64,000 nucleotides of DNA from Thalassobacillus devorans MSP14 (GCF_000496835.1 NZ_KI543236.1:1176589-1240588); one strand, 5' to 3'. Counted from the first letter of the stretch, positions 26,225-35,628 are shown. Program-made: numbers and translations. The notes: generated from the letters alone by a model not told the origin.

Positions 26225-28501
26225 ATGGATACAGCATTGATTAAATCCAATTTGCAGCACTGGAACACAATAGATGAACAACCTCCAATATCAGAAACGG
26301 CAGCTTTAAAACTGATGGATGATGAAGGAGGAAGTGAAAAAGATTTTAAAGCCCTCCTTTACGTGGTCTTAGCGTATCATCGGATCAGACGACGTCCGCA
26401 CGAGGATCGGCTGGCTGACTATTTCATCGATCAGGCAAAAGCGATGAAACATCACCATCCGTTATTAACCCAATTGAGCGAAGCAAAGAAAGTGATTAAG
26501 GTTTACCATCAACTTAGCAGAGTTCGTTTCGAAGAGTGGACGTTGCATGAAACCGACCACCAGACTGCAAAAACGAAAAAAGCGAATAATATCCATGAAC
26601 AAGTCAGCCAGCTTTTAGAGGCCTGGGATTCTGAGCTGGTGGAGAAAGACATTGTCGATGCGGCCAGTGGTCGTTTAAAACTATATCAGGAAAGCTATCA
26701 TCATCTCACAGAATTGAAAACGATTCTTGAAGAAGCGATTGAAACGATCGAGAATAGAAGGATTCGCCTGCCGGTAAGTGCGATCAATGAAAAAACCAGG
26801 ATCATCAATGATTATCGAGATGAGCTTTACAAGCGTCTACCGGTATTTCTGACAGGTGATGAACAACAGAATGCGTTAGTTGAATTGGATAGTATGATTG
26901 GATTAAAAGATGTAAAGAGTTATATTCACCGGTATTATCATTATTTGAAATATCAGCAACAAAGGAAAAACCTGGGCTTCAGCATGGTGGACGAGCCTGG
27001 TCTTCATATGATTATGACAGGCAACCCGGGAACGGGAAAAACCACCCTGGCCAGATTATTGGCAAATATTTATTATGAACTAGGTATTCTGGATACCAAA
27101 GAAGTAGTAGAAGTCAATCGTTCTCACCTCGTAGGGGCCTATATCGGCCAAAGTGAAGAAAACACCATGAATTATGTAAAGCAAGCAATCGGCGGTGTTT
27201 TATTCATCGATGAGGCATACAGCTTAAGCAGAGAAGGGCAGACAGGCAACGATTATGGCCAGGCTGTCATTGATACGTTGGTGTCTGCGATGACCAGTAA
27301 AGAATATGGTGGAAAGTTCGCTGTGATCCTGGCAGGTTACCCGGAAGAAATGAGACAGTTTTTATGGTCAAATCCTGGTCTCAGGAGCCGTTTTCCAGAA
27401 CAAAACCATATCGAGCTTCCTGACTACCAGATGTGCGAACTTCTCGAAATAGCGGAAATCAGCGCGATTGAAAACGACTACTTTTTTACCGTGAGTGGTT
27501 TAAAACAACTAGAAACTCTTATCGATCGACACCGGGTCGATGATTCTTTTGGAAATGCTCGAACCGTCAAAAATCTTGTATTGAAAATTATTTTTAATAA
27601 GAGTGCCTACTTATCAGAGGAAGACCATCACGAATGGATTGACCATATGCGCCTTACCAAAGAAGATGTACAGCTTGAAGATGACGAAAAAACGGATAGA
27701 GAAGAACCTCTCCAACAGCTGGAGGAATTGATTGGTTTAGGGAACATAAAAGATGAAGTGAAAAAGCTCTCTGCTTTTGTGAAGATCCAGCAAGAGAGAA
27801 AAGATCAAGACCTGCCTCACGTACCTATTCAATTGCATTCTGTTTTTACAGGAAATCCTGGAACGGGGAAGACGACAGTCGCTGCTATTTACGCGAATAT
27901 ATTAAAACAATGTGGTTTGTTAAAACGCGGTCATATGATAGTTATCTCACGAAGTGACCTTGTTGCCGGTTATGTAGGGCAGACTGCTATGAAGACTAAG
28001 AAGAAGATTCGCGAAGCACTGGGTGGTGTCCTGTTCATTGATGAAGCTTACTCTCTATATAACGGCGGCCGGGATGACTTTGGAAAAGAAGCAATCGAAA
28101 CACTTGTTGATGAAATGACACGCCATCATGAAAATTTAGTGGTCATCTTAGCAGGGTATCAAAATGAAATGAGACAATTAGTGAACAGTAATCCAGGACT
28201 TACTACAAGATTTAAGAAATATTTCCACTTCCCGGATTATAATCCGGAAGAACTGTTAGCGATGACCAAGTATCAGTCATCTTCCTACCAGTATCATTTA
28301 GACAGGGAAGCGGAAGCGTTCCTGTTTACACGTTTTCAAGAAGAAGAAGTGAAAGGCAATGGCCGGTTTGTTAATAATCTGATCAACGAAGCAATTCAGT
28401 TCCAGGCACTGCGGATTGAAGACAATAACAAATCTTCCATGGATCTTTTAGTTAAAAACGACTTTGAGCAGGCGTGGAACACAGTTAAGGGGGAATTTTG
28501 A
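26225..28501 (+). CDS. Tandem AAA+ ATPase, SpoVK/CbxX-CfxQ family
   Basis: A 758-residue ATPase with two complete CbxX/CfxQ AAA+ modules behind a helical N-terminal domain (about 1-210). Module 1 has Walker A GNPGTGKTTLA (about 266-276), Walker B VLFIDEAYSL and sensor ILAGYPEEM. Module 2 has GNPGTGKTTVA (about 543), VLFIDEAYSL and ILAGYQNEM. Arg fingers appear in NPGLRSRF and NPGLTTRF. B. subtilis SpoVK has one such module in about 320 residues. Placed right after tlp and before yneP, it suggests a sporulation role by family and context. The start follows AAAGGAGGGGTGTT. Confidence 0.9.
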   Translation: MDTALIKSNLQHWNTIDEQPPISETAALKLMDDEGGSEKDFKALLYVVLAYHRIRRRPHEDRLADYFIDQAKAMKHHHPLLTQLSEAKKVIKVYHQLSRVRFEEWTLHETDHQTAKTKKANNIHEQVSQLLEAWDSELVEKDIVDAASGRLKLYQESYHHLTELKTILEEAIETIENRRIRLPVSAINEKTRIINDYRDELYKRLPVFLTGDEQQNALVELDSMIGLKDVKSYIHRYYHYLKYQQQRKNLGFSMVDEPGLHMIMTGNPGTGKTTLARLLANIYYELGILDTKEVVEVNRSHLVGAYIGQSEENTMNYVKQAIGGVLFIDEAYSLSREGQTGNDYGQAVIDTLVSAMTSKEYGGKFAVILAGYPEEMRQFLWSNPGLRSRFPEQNHIELPDYQMCELLEIAEISAIENDYFFTVSGLKQLETLIDRHRVDDSFGNARTVKNLVLKIIFNKSAYLSEEDHHEWIDHMRLTKEDVQLEDDEKTDREEPLQQLEELIGLGNIKDEVKKLSAFVKIQQERKDQDLPHVPIQLHSVFTGNPGTGKTTVAAIYANILKQCGLLKRGHMIVISRSDLVAGYVGQTAMKTKKKIREALGGVLFIDEAYSLYNGGRDDFGKEAIETLVDEMTRHHENLVVILAGYQNEMRQLVNSNPGLTTRFKKYFHFPDYNPEELLAMTKYQSSSYQYHLDREAEAFLFTRFQEEEVKGNGRFVNNLINEAIQFQALRIEDNNKSSMDLLVKNDFEQAWNTVKGEF

Positions 28502-28502
28502 T

Positions 28503-28922
28503 ATGAAGAAGACAGAAACACCGATCCGTGTAAGATACCAGGAAACAGACCAGATGGGGGTCGTTTATCATGCTAATTATCTGGTTTGGTTCGAACTTGG
28601 ACGAACAGATTTTATTGAAGCACTGGGTTTCAAATATCATCAGATAGAAAAACAAGGCGTTGTTTCCCCCGTTGTGGATGCCAATATACAATTTAAAAAA
28701 CCGATAAGGTATGGGGAATCTGCTTATGTTGAAACCTGGCTGGAGGAGTACGATGGTCTGCGTATTACGTACGGTTACAAAATTTTCAACGAGCAGCAGG
28801 ACCTTGCTGTAGCTGGTACAACAAAACACGTTATAGTTAAAGAAGGAAGCTTTCGGCCTGTATCGATTCGCCGTTCATTCCCGGAATGGCATGAAGCCTA
28901 CATGGATGCATTGGAGCGCTGA
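28503..28922 (+). CDS. yneP: YneP, YbgC/4HBT-family acyl-CoA thioesterase
   Basis: A 139-residue hot-dog fold thioesterase. ATG 28503 was chosen because GGGGG lies upstream in the end of the AAA gene. The signature YQETDQMGVVYHANYLVWFE carries the catalytic Asp, and NIQFKKPIRYGE follows. It hydrolyses acyl-CoA; the exact chain is unknown. The stop of the ATPase gene is 1 bp before it, so the two are translationally coupled. yneP-yneQ-yneR order is conserved. Confidence 0.93.
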   Translation: MKKTETPIRVRYQETDQMGVVYHANYLVWFELGRTDFIEALGFKYHQIEKQGVVSPVVDANIQFKKPIRYGESAYVETWLEEYDGLRITYGYKIFNEQQDLAVAGTTKHVIVKEGSFRPVSIRRSFPEWHEAYMDALER

Positions 28923-28924
28923 AT

Positions 28925-29227
28925 ATGGCATTCGGTGTGAATCGAAATGAAGTAAGGCAATGGAAGGAAAAGGTGAGCAAAGGAGAAATTGCTTTTCTCA
29001 CTCACTTTTGGCTGGATGATCGTTTTCCAGGCTGTGACACGGTGACCAAAGTAGGTTGCAGTGACCTTGGGAAGCTTGAACAATGGGGCTTCCAATATGG
29101 ATTGAAACCACAATGGATACATCAGGACGAACGATTCCCTCATTATGATTTGTTTGGTGATGTCCAGGCAAGAATTCTTAAAGCAGAAGGTATTTGGGCA
29201 CAATTAAAACGATTCAACATCGAGTAA
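28925..29227 (+). CDS. yneQ: YneQ family protein
   Basis: A 100-residue protein matching YneQ by sequence style (HFWLDDRFPGCDTVTKVGC, LEQWGFQYGLKPQWIHQ) and by place between yneP and yneR. It is soluble, Trp-rich and of unknown function. It starts 2 bp after yneP. Confidence 0.88.
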   Translation: MAFGVNRNEVRQWKEKVSKGEIAFLTHFWLDDRFPGCDTVTKVGCSDLGKLEQWGFQYGLKPQWIHQDERFPHYDLFGDVQARILKAEGIWAQLKRFNIE

Positions 29228-29353
29228 ACGGGTATTATAAATTCGTTCCTGCACTCTTCGTGTATTGGACCAACGGAGAGCAGGCAAGTCTATTTAGGAG
29301 ACAGTAGATTCCTTCCTGTTTCAAGTATTAATTAAATAACGGAAGAATACATG

Positions 29354-29393
29354 AAAAAAAGCATTAAATTGCAGGGCAATTTAATGCTTTTTT
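29354..29393 (+). terminator. yneP-yneQ terminator
   Basis: The long stem AAAAAAGCATTAAATTGC/GCAATTTAATGCTTTTTT with loop AGG is symmetrical and may also serve yneR. Confidence 0.92.
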
Positions 29394-29432
29394 AATGGGA
29401 GACTGGCAACAAGGCTGAAAATAATCTTGCAT

Positions 29433-29720
29433 TCAGACATAATGGAATTCAGGTTCTTCCCAGGTAGAATTGTAATCTACCTTCAATGATTTATCATCAA
29501 AATACCATGCGTCTGACTCTTCGACAAAGAAGGTAATTCCATTAACTTCTGTGGAGGTATGCGGTTCAGCAGGTTCCTCCAGTTGAATAGCTAAAGAGAA
29601 CCCTGGCTGCAGACCACCTGAACCACCGTAACGCACTAAAAAGCGTAGTGCTGCATCTTTTTCAATATCGAGTTCATCTTGATACCATTTTGCTGCTTCT
29701 TCTGTTACTTCAATATTCAT
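29433..29720 (-). CDS. yneR: HesB/YneR-like protein
   Basis: A 95-residue protein of the HesB-like fold (YGGSGGLQPGFSLAI, ITFFVEESDAWYFDD). It has no cysteines, so it cannot be a classic IscA/SufA Fe-S carrier; this matches the YneR subgroup. ATG 29720 (MNIEVTEEAAKWY) follows GGGGTTG; the longer frame is leader. Confidence 0.9.
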   Translation of the reverse strand: MNIEVTEEAAKWYQDELDIEKDAALRFLVRYGGSGGLQPGFSLAIQLEEPAEPHTSTEVNGITFFVEESDAWYFDDKSLKVDYNSTWEEPEFHYV

Positions 29721-29770
29721 AAATTCAACCCCTATCCTGTAAATTTTCTCCGACTCTGGTGAGACATTGT

Positions 29771-29810
29771 ACAAAAATAAGGAAAGACGGAATACGCTTC
29801 CTTATTTTTC
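29771..29810. terminator. yidD terminator region
   Basis: AATAAGGAA/TCCTTATTT hairpin with flanking A/T runs, at the yidD 3' end and upstream of yneR. Confidence 0.65.
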
Positions 29811-30026
29811 CTGTTTATCTGGTACAGGGTCGAATCCTCCGGGATGAAATGGCTGACATTTGGCAATCCTGACCACTGTCAAATACAGTCCTTTGAAGAA
29901 ACCGAACCGTTGAAAAGCTTCCAAACCATATTGTGAACAGGTAGGGTAGAAACGGCACGTCGGAGGCTTGATGGGACTGATTACTTTTTGGTAGAAACGG
30001 ATCACACCAATGAAAATATATTTCAT
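29802..30026 (-). CDS. yidD: Membrane protein insertion efficiency factor YidD
   Basis: A 74-residue YidD-family protein whose signature [20 protein letters not shown] is followed by [13 protein letters not shown] and [11 protein letters not shown]. YidD aids YidC-dependent membrane insertion. It follows folE2 by 12 bp on the same strand. Confidence 0.95.
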   Translation of the reverse strand: MKYIFIGVIRFYQKVISPIKPPTCRFYPTCSQYGLEAFQRFGFFKGLYLTVVRIAKCQPFHPGGFDPVPDKQEK

Positions 30027-30038
30027 TTTCCTCCCGCC

Positions 30039-30971
30039 CTAATTGCCTTCATCATTTTTATCATAAGAAAGGCTCGCGATGGCATCATGAAGGTGAATCG
30101 ATTCTTCATTCCGGCACGAAACTTTAAAGTTCTCTACAAAGTCATATTCATACAGGTCCGCGGCGACAAGGCGGACGATATCCTCTACAAAGCGAGGATT
30201 TTCGTAGGCCTGCTCTGTTACCATCTTTTCATCAGGCCGCTTCAGCACGGGGTGTATTCTTGCACTGGCATTACTCTCTGCCGCTTCTAATAAAGCTGCT
30301 TTCCAATCGATTTCCTGTTCGTTGAAGTCTTCTTTCAGCTTTACTGCCATGGATACATTTCCACGTTGATTATGGGCGCTATATTCACTGATTTCTTTGG
30401 AACAAGGGCAAAGGGTAGTAATGGTTGCTGTTAATCCTACTTCAATATCATGGCCGGTTTCCTGATGATAGCTTACTTTCATAAAAGCATCGGCGTGATT
30501 CATCCCTGCCAGGTCAGAAGCAGGACCCCTTCGTTCAAAGAACCACGGAAAAGTGACTTCCACTTTCGCATCCTTCTGCTTCAAACGGTCAGCCAATTCT
30601 TTAGTGAATTTTTTCAGGGTCGTCAGATCGATGGCAAAACCTTCCTGGTGATATTCATCCAGTTGTTGAGTAAACCGGCTCATATTTGTTCCTTTGCTAT
30701 CCTGAGAAATGGAAGATCCAAAGGTAAACGTCCCTATCGTGGTTTGTATTTCCGGCGTCAATTGACTAGGGATACGTATAGGATGTTTTACATTAGAAAT
30801 TCCGACCGTATCAATATTAAACAGGAAGTCCTGTTTTGAATTCTGCAAATCAGCCATCTGTTCTTTTTCAACAGGTTTCGTTCTAGGTCCAGGGTCGCTG
30901 GAACCAAATAATTTATGGCGTTCCTTTTTCGTAGGTAGAAGTTTTTTATTCCGGATATTAATTTGAGACAT
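30039..30971 (-). CDS. folE2: GTP cyclohydrolase FolE2 (type IB)
   Basis: Converts GTP to 7,8-dihydroneopterin triphosphate, the first step of folate and also of queuosine precursor synthesis. The 310 residues carry the GCYH-IB signature TTLCPCSKEISEYSAHNQRG with the catalytic Cys and metal residues. Type IB enzymes tolerate non-zinc metals and are often induced by zinc starvation. A likely sigma-A promoter (TTGTAT-18 bp-TATACT) lies upstream on the minus strand. I see no Zur box. Confidence 0.96.
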   Translation of the reverse strand: MSQINIRNKKLLPTKKERHKLFGSSDPGPRTKPVEKEQMADLQNSKQDFLFNIDTVGISNVKHPIRIPSQLTPEIQTTIGTFTFGSSISQDSKGTNMSRFTQQLDEYHQEGFAIDLTTLKKFTKELADRLKQKDAKVEVTFPWFFERRGPASDLAGMNHADAFMKVSYHQETGHDIEVGLTATITTLCPCSKEISEYSAHNQRGNVSMAVKLKEDFNEQEIDWKAALLEAAESNASARIHPVLKRPDEKMVTEQAYENPRFVEDIVRLVAADLYEYDFVENFKVSCRNEESIHLHDAIASLSYDKNDEGN

Positions 30972-31261
30972 AACGTTGACTCCTTTCAGGCCATAGCGGT
31001 GTTTCCTTTAATTCAAAGTATACATGATGTGAAAATTATTATACAACTACTTGCTTAGAACTATGTGGGATATAAGGTGATTGAGTTGATCAGTTTAGTT
31101 GGAATAATACGTTTACGATCATATCATATTTAATTCTATCTATAATACTTTTCTATAATTACTGATGAAAATCTGACATATCTGTGAATTGATTCACAAA
31201 GATATATATTTCTGTATAACTTAATATTATAATTAAGACAAACATTAAAGGAGTGGTTGAT
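30972..31261. other. Intergenic region between folE2 and the 31262 gene
   Basis: About 290 bp, AT-rich. It holds the folE2 promoter on the minus strand (around 31010-31045) and an AAAGGAG ribosome site at the right end. No RNA gene is seen. Confidence 0.5.
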
Positions 31262-31456
31262 GTGACAGGGACAGCTGTATTATTAGACCATGAAAATAAA
31301 TATATTGTTTTAGAAGATGTCGATCGAAGCAATTTTGAGTCTACCTTAAATTCAGATGCTTATCCTGCAGAAGACTTTCAAAAAGAGGACCGGCATAATG
31401 CGATTTCGTTGGTCGGATTTAAAGAAGAAGAAATAGATTGGGAATACGGATACTAA
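31262..31456 (+). CDS. Small acidic hypothetical protein
   Basis: I do not recognise this 64-residue acidic protein. GTG 31262 was chosen because AAAGGAG ends 9 bp upstream. It has TGTAVLLDHENKYIVLEDVD at the start and an EEEIDWEYGY tail. There is no membrane span. It shares a bidirectional terminator with plsY. Confidence 0.55.
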   Translation: MTGTAVLLDHENKYIVLEDVDRSNFESTLNSDAYPAEDFQKEDRHNAISLVGFKEEEIDWEYGY

Positions 31457-31464
31457 GTATAATA

Positions 31465-31505
31465 AAAGAAGCAGCTTCAGCCTTTTTCAGGCAAGCTGCT
31501 TCTCT
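31465..31505. terminator. Bidirectional terminator before plsY
   Basis: AGAAGCAGCTT/AAGCTGCTTCT with a pyrimidine-rich loop and T run. Confidence 0.88.
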
Positions 31506-31506
31506 T

Positions 31507-32088
31507 TTACATCCAGGTTATTTTAGGTTCAGTTTTATTTAAGATGCGCTTGATGTTTGCACGATGTCTGTATATCACAAACAGGGTAAGGAGGGTAATG
31601 ACAATGAATAATCCCATGTCCCCTAAGAAAAAGCTGACTGCCATAGACACGACACCTGTTATCATGGAGGATAATGACACATATTTCGTTAAGTAAAGCA
31701 TCACGAAAAAGGTTGCGATCATGATACCGAATACGAGCGGATTGACACCGAGAATGACTCCTCCCGAAGTTGCGACTGCTTTCCCGCCACGAAATCCGGC
31801 AAATACAGGGTACATGTGCCCGATAACGGCTGCTATACCGATAATCAATGGGTTGATATCCGGAGTGAAAATAACAGCAAGCACAGTTGCCAGCGTCCCT
31901 TTGAGAATGTCAGCAATAGTGACGAACAATCCGGCTTTTTTCCCCAGGACGCGGAAGGTATTCGTTCCGCCGAGATTGCCACTTCCATGCTCACGAATGT
32001 CAATACCATAGCCGAGTTTTCCTACTAGCAAACCAGAAGGAATTGAACCTAAAAGATAAGCGATGATAGAAAAAATGATGTATTCCAT
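31507..32088 (-). CDS. plsY: Acyl-phosphate glycerol-3-phosphate acyltransferase PlsY
   Basis: Transfers the acyl group from acyl-phosphate to glycerol-3-phosphate, the first membrane step of phospholipid synthesis. The 193 residues have five or more membrane spans and the family motifs [30 protein letters not shown] and [20 protein letters not shown]. It is YneS of B. subtilis. Confidence 0.97.
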   Translation of the reverse strand: MEYIIFSIIAYLLGSIPSGLLVGKLGYGIDIREHGSGNLGGTNTFRVLGKKAGLFVTIADILKGTLATVLAVIFTPDINPLIIGIAAVIGHMYPVFAGFRGGKAVATSGGVILGVNPLVFGIMIATFFVMLYLTKYVSLSSMITGVVSMAVSFFLGDMGLFIVITLLTLFVIYRHRANIKRILNKTEPKITWM

Positions 32089-32532
32089 TATAAAACTCCT
32101 TTGTTTGCCTGATACACTTTTATTTTAGCATGCCGGATGCTACATAAGAACTATCTTTTCAAAAAATAATGCTTTCCTTTCTAGCTTTATTCAATAGAAT
32201 GCCAGAAGCGGGTTACACATACAGCTATTAAATTATAAGAAAAGTTCATCTGCATAAGTGCAATTATACTGCTTATAATAAGGGTTCTTTTATTATATCT
32301 TATGCCTGCAGACAAACAAATAGAATCCGGGAAGGTCGATTACCAGCTGTATATGGATCATTAAAAATAGAACAGGCAGCAGCTAGCCGTCACCGGAAGA
32401 AGCTATCAATTCCTTTTCTTTCATTAAACTCACCTGGATGTACTGATTTTAGTGGATCAAGTGGGAAAGGTGATTGACGACAATCTTAAAGGTCCAAATC
32501 AGGATTGAAATCGACTTCGGTTAAATAGGGAT
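32089..32532. other. Gene-free region upstream of the OpuF-like operon
   Basis: About 440 bp with no intact frame of note on either strand. The first 50 bp hold the plsY leader; the rest is mixed sequence that might be gene remnants, but nothing recognisable remains. Confidence 0.45.
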
Positions 32533-32558
32533 GTTTTCTCCTGCGGATAAATGGGTAT
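32533..32558 (+). promoter_or_regulatory. Sigma-B-type promoter of the OpuF-like operon
   Basis: GTTTTC (32533-32538), a 14-bp spacer and GGGTAT (32553-32558) match the Bacillus sigma-B consensus closely. It lies 36 bp before the ATPase start. General-stress control is known for osmoprotectant uptake genes such as opuE and opuD. Confidence 0.75.
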
Positions 32559-32593
32559 AACTATGTCAACATGTGTCAAATGGGGGTAAAAGG

Positions 32594-33661
32594 ATGATTG
32601 AGTTTAAGGAAGTGACCAAAACCTATCCCGATGGCACGACTGCATTGAAAGGTTTGACATTCTCCGTAGGCGAAGGGGAATTGTTAACTGTAGTCGGGCC
32701 AAGTGGGTGCGGTAAAACGACTACGATGAAGATGGTCAACCGATTGATCAGCCCGACAGAGGGTGCTATCTTCATACATAATAAAGACATCAAGGAGTTC
32801 AACATACATGAGCTTCGCTGGAATATCGGCTATGTGTTACAGCAGATCGCTTTATTTCCGCATATGACGATCGAAGAGAATATAGCTATCGTTCCAGAAA
32901 TGAAAAAGTGGAAAAAGGGAGATATTTCTTCACGAATTGATGAGCTGATGGAAATGGTGGGTCTGGATCCGGCCACCTATCGCAAACGCAAACCGGATGA
33001 ACTATCAGGGGGAGAACAGCAACGTGTAGGTGTGATCCGCGCCCTTGCCGCTGACCCTGATATCATTTTGATGGATGAGCCGTTCAGTGCACTCGATCCG
33101 ATCAGCAGAGAGAAATTACAGCAGGACATCCGTGAGCTGCAGCAAAAAATACAAAAAACGATTGTATTTGTCACCCACGATATGGATGAAGCTTTAGCTC
33201 TTGGGGATCGAGTATGCCTGATGAAAGAAGGGGAAATCGTACAGCTCGATACACCACAGAATTTGGTTCTTCATCCGAAAAATGAATTCGTTAAAGAATT
33301 CATCGGAAATCGGAAATCTCCATGGCAGACGGCCGTCGATGTCATTGCAGACCAAACGGGCAGCCGGGTGATTTCACAGAAAGACTTTGAAAATCGGAAA
33401 TTCGAGTCAAATAAAACATATATCATACAAGATGATGCCGGCAAGTACGCCGGGGCTGTCAAGTTTGCCGAGAAAATCGAGCTGCCTATACTCATGAACG
33501 ACATGCCGTTAAAAAAAGCTGCGGATATTTTTGAAGAGAACGAAGAAGAGCTTTTACCTGTTGTCAAAGGACAACAATTAATCGGCACATTATCTTATCG
33601 TGACATCGTGCTGCACCTGAAAGAGAAAGTTTCTACAGAAAACGGGGTGGTGCGATCATGA
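32594..33661 (+). CDS. OpuF/OpuC-type ABC transporter ATPase
   Basis: A 355-residue ATPase of the glycine-betaine/carnitine/choline (OAT) family. Walker A is GPSGCGKTTT (about 36-45), the Q-loop LQQIALFPHM, the signature LSGGEQQR, Walker B IILMDEPFSALD and the switch His THD. The C-terminus has one or two CBS-like segments (GTLSYRDIVLHLKEK). ATG 32594 follows GGGGGTAAAAGG. It overlaps the next gene by 4 bp (ATGA), so coupling is tight. Confidence 0.9.
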   Translation: MIEFKEVTKTYPDGTTALKGLTFSVGEGELLTVVGPSGCGKTTTMKMVNRLISPTEGAIFIHNKDIKEFNIHELRWNIGYVLQQIALFPHMTIEENIAIVPEMKKWKKGDISSRIDELMEMVGLDPATYRKRKPDELSGGEQQRVGVIRALAADPDIILMDEPFSALDPISREKLQQDIRELQQKIQKTIVFVTHDMDEALALGDRVCLMKEGEIVQLDTPQNLVLHPKNEFVKEFIGNRKSPWQTAVDVIADQTGSRVISQKDFENRKFESNKTYIIQDDAGKYAGAVKFAEKIELPILMNDMPLKKAADIFEENEEELLPVVKGQQLIGTLSYRDIVLHLKEKVSTENGVVRS

Positions 33662-35178
33662 ACGGGTTCATCAATGTTTTTCAGCAGCGTCAGGATGTTT
33701 TATGGCCAACCATCTGGGAGCATTTACAGATATCTATTATCGCACTGGTAATAGCAACGTTAATTTCTTTGCCTTTAGGCCTGATTTTAACAAGAAACCA
33801 AAAGATTGCTGAACCGATTATCGGCTTGACTGCCATATTGCAAACCATTCCAAGCCTTGCGGTACTGGCATTCTTAATCCCTTTTTTCGGAATAGGCCAG
33901 ACACCTGCCATTATCGCTTTAACAGCATATGGTTTATTACCTATTTTGCGAAACACGTATACCGGGATCAAAGAAGTTGACCCAGCTTTGAAAGAAGCTG
34001 CTACTGGAATGGGTATGAGTTCTTTCCGCCGCTTATCACGAGTCGAACTTCCTCTGGCTATGCCGGTCATTATGGCCGGTATTCGTACTTCAATGGTACT
34101 GATCGTTGGTACTACTACGATTGCGGCACTGATCGGGGCTGGGGGATTAGGAGAAATCATCCTGCTTGGCTTAGACCGTGGAGGAGATTTAAACTTAATC
34201 TTGTTAGGTGCAATACCTGCCGCTCTATTGGCTATCCTATTGGATTTGATTTTACGCCTGTTCGAACGGACATCAGCTAAATCAGGTTTCCGTTCTTTGG
34301 TCAGTCTATTAGTGATTGCTGCTTTAATCGCTGTCGGACCACTTGCCTTCGGGGGAGGTGCCAAACCGGATATCAAAATCGGTGCAAAACTGGGAGCAGA
34401 ACCTACGATACTGATCAATATGTATAAATTGATGATCGAAGAAGAAACCGACCTGAAAGTCGAACTTGTGCCGAACTTAGGAAAAACCGATGTCGTCTTT
34501 TCTGCACTACAGGAAGGAAGCATTGATATCTATCCTGAATATACAGGTACAGCGTTAGTCAGCCTGTTAGAACAACAGGCTGAGAGCAATGATTCAAAAG
34601 ACGTCTATCAGAAAGCTGCCAAAGGGCTGGCGCAGGAATATAATATGGCGTATCTCCAACCGATGCAATTCAATAACACCTATGCCCTTGCAACTACGGA
34701 GGAATTTGCAAAACAATATAACTTAAAGGCCATCAGTGACTTAAAGCCGATTGCAGAGCAAATCACCGCAGGATTCACACTGGAATTTAAAGACCGGGAA
34801 GATGGTTATCAGGGTATTAAGAAACTCTATAATCTGGAATTCGGACAAGTAAAAACGATGGACCCGGGATTAAGACAGGGAGCATTGAAAAAAGGAGAGG
34901 TGGATGTCATCGACGCCTATTCAACCGCAAGCTATATCGCAGGTATGAACTTGCGGGTACTGGAAGATGATAAAAACCTGTTCCCTCCATATCAGGGAGC
35001 TCCGTTATTAAGACAGGAAACGATCGATAAATATCCGGAACTAAAAGAAATATTGAACCAGCTGGGTGGAAAGATTACCGGTGATCAAATGAGGGAAATG
35101 AATTATAAAGTGGAAGAAAAAGATATGGCTCCTGAAGAAGTAGCCCGCGAGTTTTTAGAGAAGGAAGGAATCTTGTAA
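33658..35178 (+). CDS. Fused permease/substrate-binding protein, OpuF-like
   Basis: A 506-residue fusion. Residues 1-210 are the permease, with the EAA loop (KEAATGMGMSSFRRL); a last helix (SLLVIAALIAVGPLAFG, about 217-233) leads to an extracellular binding domain of about 270 residues (IGAKLGAEPTILINM, IDIYPEYTGTALVSLL). Fused permease-binding proteins are known for OpuF (compatible solutes) in some Bacillus and for EgtU (ergothioneine) elsewhere. Substrate therefore could be betaine-like osmolytes or another amine; the sigma-B promoter favours an osmoprotectant. Confidence 0.88.
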   Translation: MNGFINVFQQRQDVLWPTIWEHLQISIIALVIATLISLPLGLILTRNQKIAEPIIGLTAILQTIPSLAVLAFLIPFFGIGQTPAIIALTAYGLLPILRNTYTGIKEVDPALKEAATGMGMSSFRRLSRVELPLAMPVIMAGIRTSMVLIVGTTTIAALIGAGGLGEIILLGLDRGGDLNLILLGAIPAALLAILLDLILRLFERTSAKSGFRSLVSLLVIAALIAVGPLAFGGGAKPDIKIGAKLGAEPTILINMYKLMIEEETDLKVELVPNLGKTDVVFSALQEGSIDIYPEYTGTALVSLLEQQAESNDSKDVYQKAAKGLAQEYNMAYLQPMQFNNTYALATTEEFAKQYNLKAISDLKPIAEQITAGFTLEFKDREDGYQGIKKLYNLEFGQVKTMDPGLRQGALKKGEVDVIDAYSTASYIAGMNLRVLEDDKNLFPPYQGAPLLRQETIDKYPELKEILNQLGGKITGDQMREMNYKVEEKDMAPEEVAREFLEKEGIL

Positions 35179-35192
35179 AGGAGGAAAGCATC

Positions 35193-35606
35193 ATGGCTTA
35201 CCAGCACCCGGATAATGAAACAATCAGGCAGGCCCTTACGGATACCAGAACGATTGCAGTTGTAGGTCTCTCCGATAAAGAGTTTCGTACATCTTATCAG
35301 ATTGCTAAAGAGATGCAGGATGCAGGCTATCGCATCATTCCTGTCAATCCCATGGTTGATAGCGTATTAGGGGAAAAAGCCTACGCTTCCCTGCTGGATG
35401 TGGAAGAACCATTTGAGATGGTCAATGTCTTCCGACGTTCCGAACATTTGCCTGCTTTGGCAAAGGAAGCGGTCCAGACTGATGCGAAAATCTTTTGGGC
35501 ACAGCAGGGAGTCATGGATGATGAAGCCTATCATTACTTGAAAGACCATGATTTTACCGTCATGATGGATATGTGTCTGAAAGTCGCTCATGCTGTACTG
35601 ATGTAG
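35193..35606 (+). CDS. yneT: YneT, CoA-binding Rossmann protein (YccU type)
   Basis: A 137-residue CoA-binding domain protein (IAVVGLSDKEFRTSYQIA, PVNPMVDSVLGE, FWAQQGVMDDEAY, MDMCLKVAHA). Its role is unknown. It is read 15 bp after the transporter and precedes parE, as in B. subtilis (yneT-parE). The start follows AAGGAGGAAAGC. Confidence 0.94.
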   Translation: MAYQHPDNETIRQALTDTRTIAVVGLSDKEFRTSYQIAKEMQDAGYRIIPVNPMVDSVLGEKAYASLLDVEEPFEMVNVFRRSEHLPALAKEAVQTDAKIFWAQQGVMDDEAYHYLKDHDFTVMMDMCLKVAHAVLM

Positions 35607-35628
35607 AATACAGCTTGAAACCGTTCAA

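Noticed and set aside
29433-29720. Selenoprotein HesB-like candidate
   Set aside because: The gene has no in-frame TGA and no cysteine positions; it is an ordinary YneR.
30972-31080. Zur box upstream of folE2
   Set aside because: The region has AT-rich stretches but no good dyad of the Zur type.
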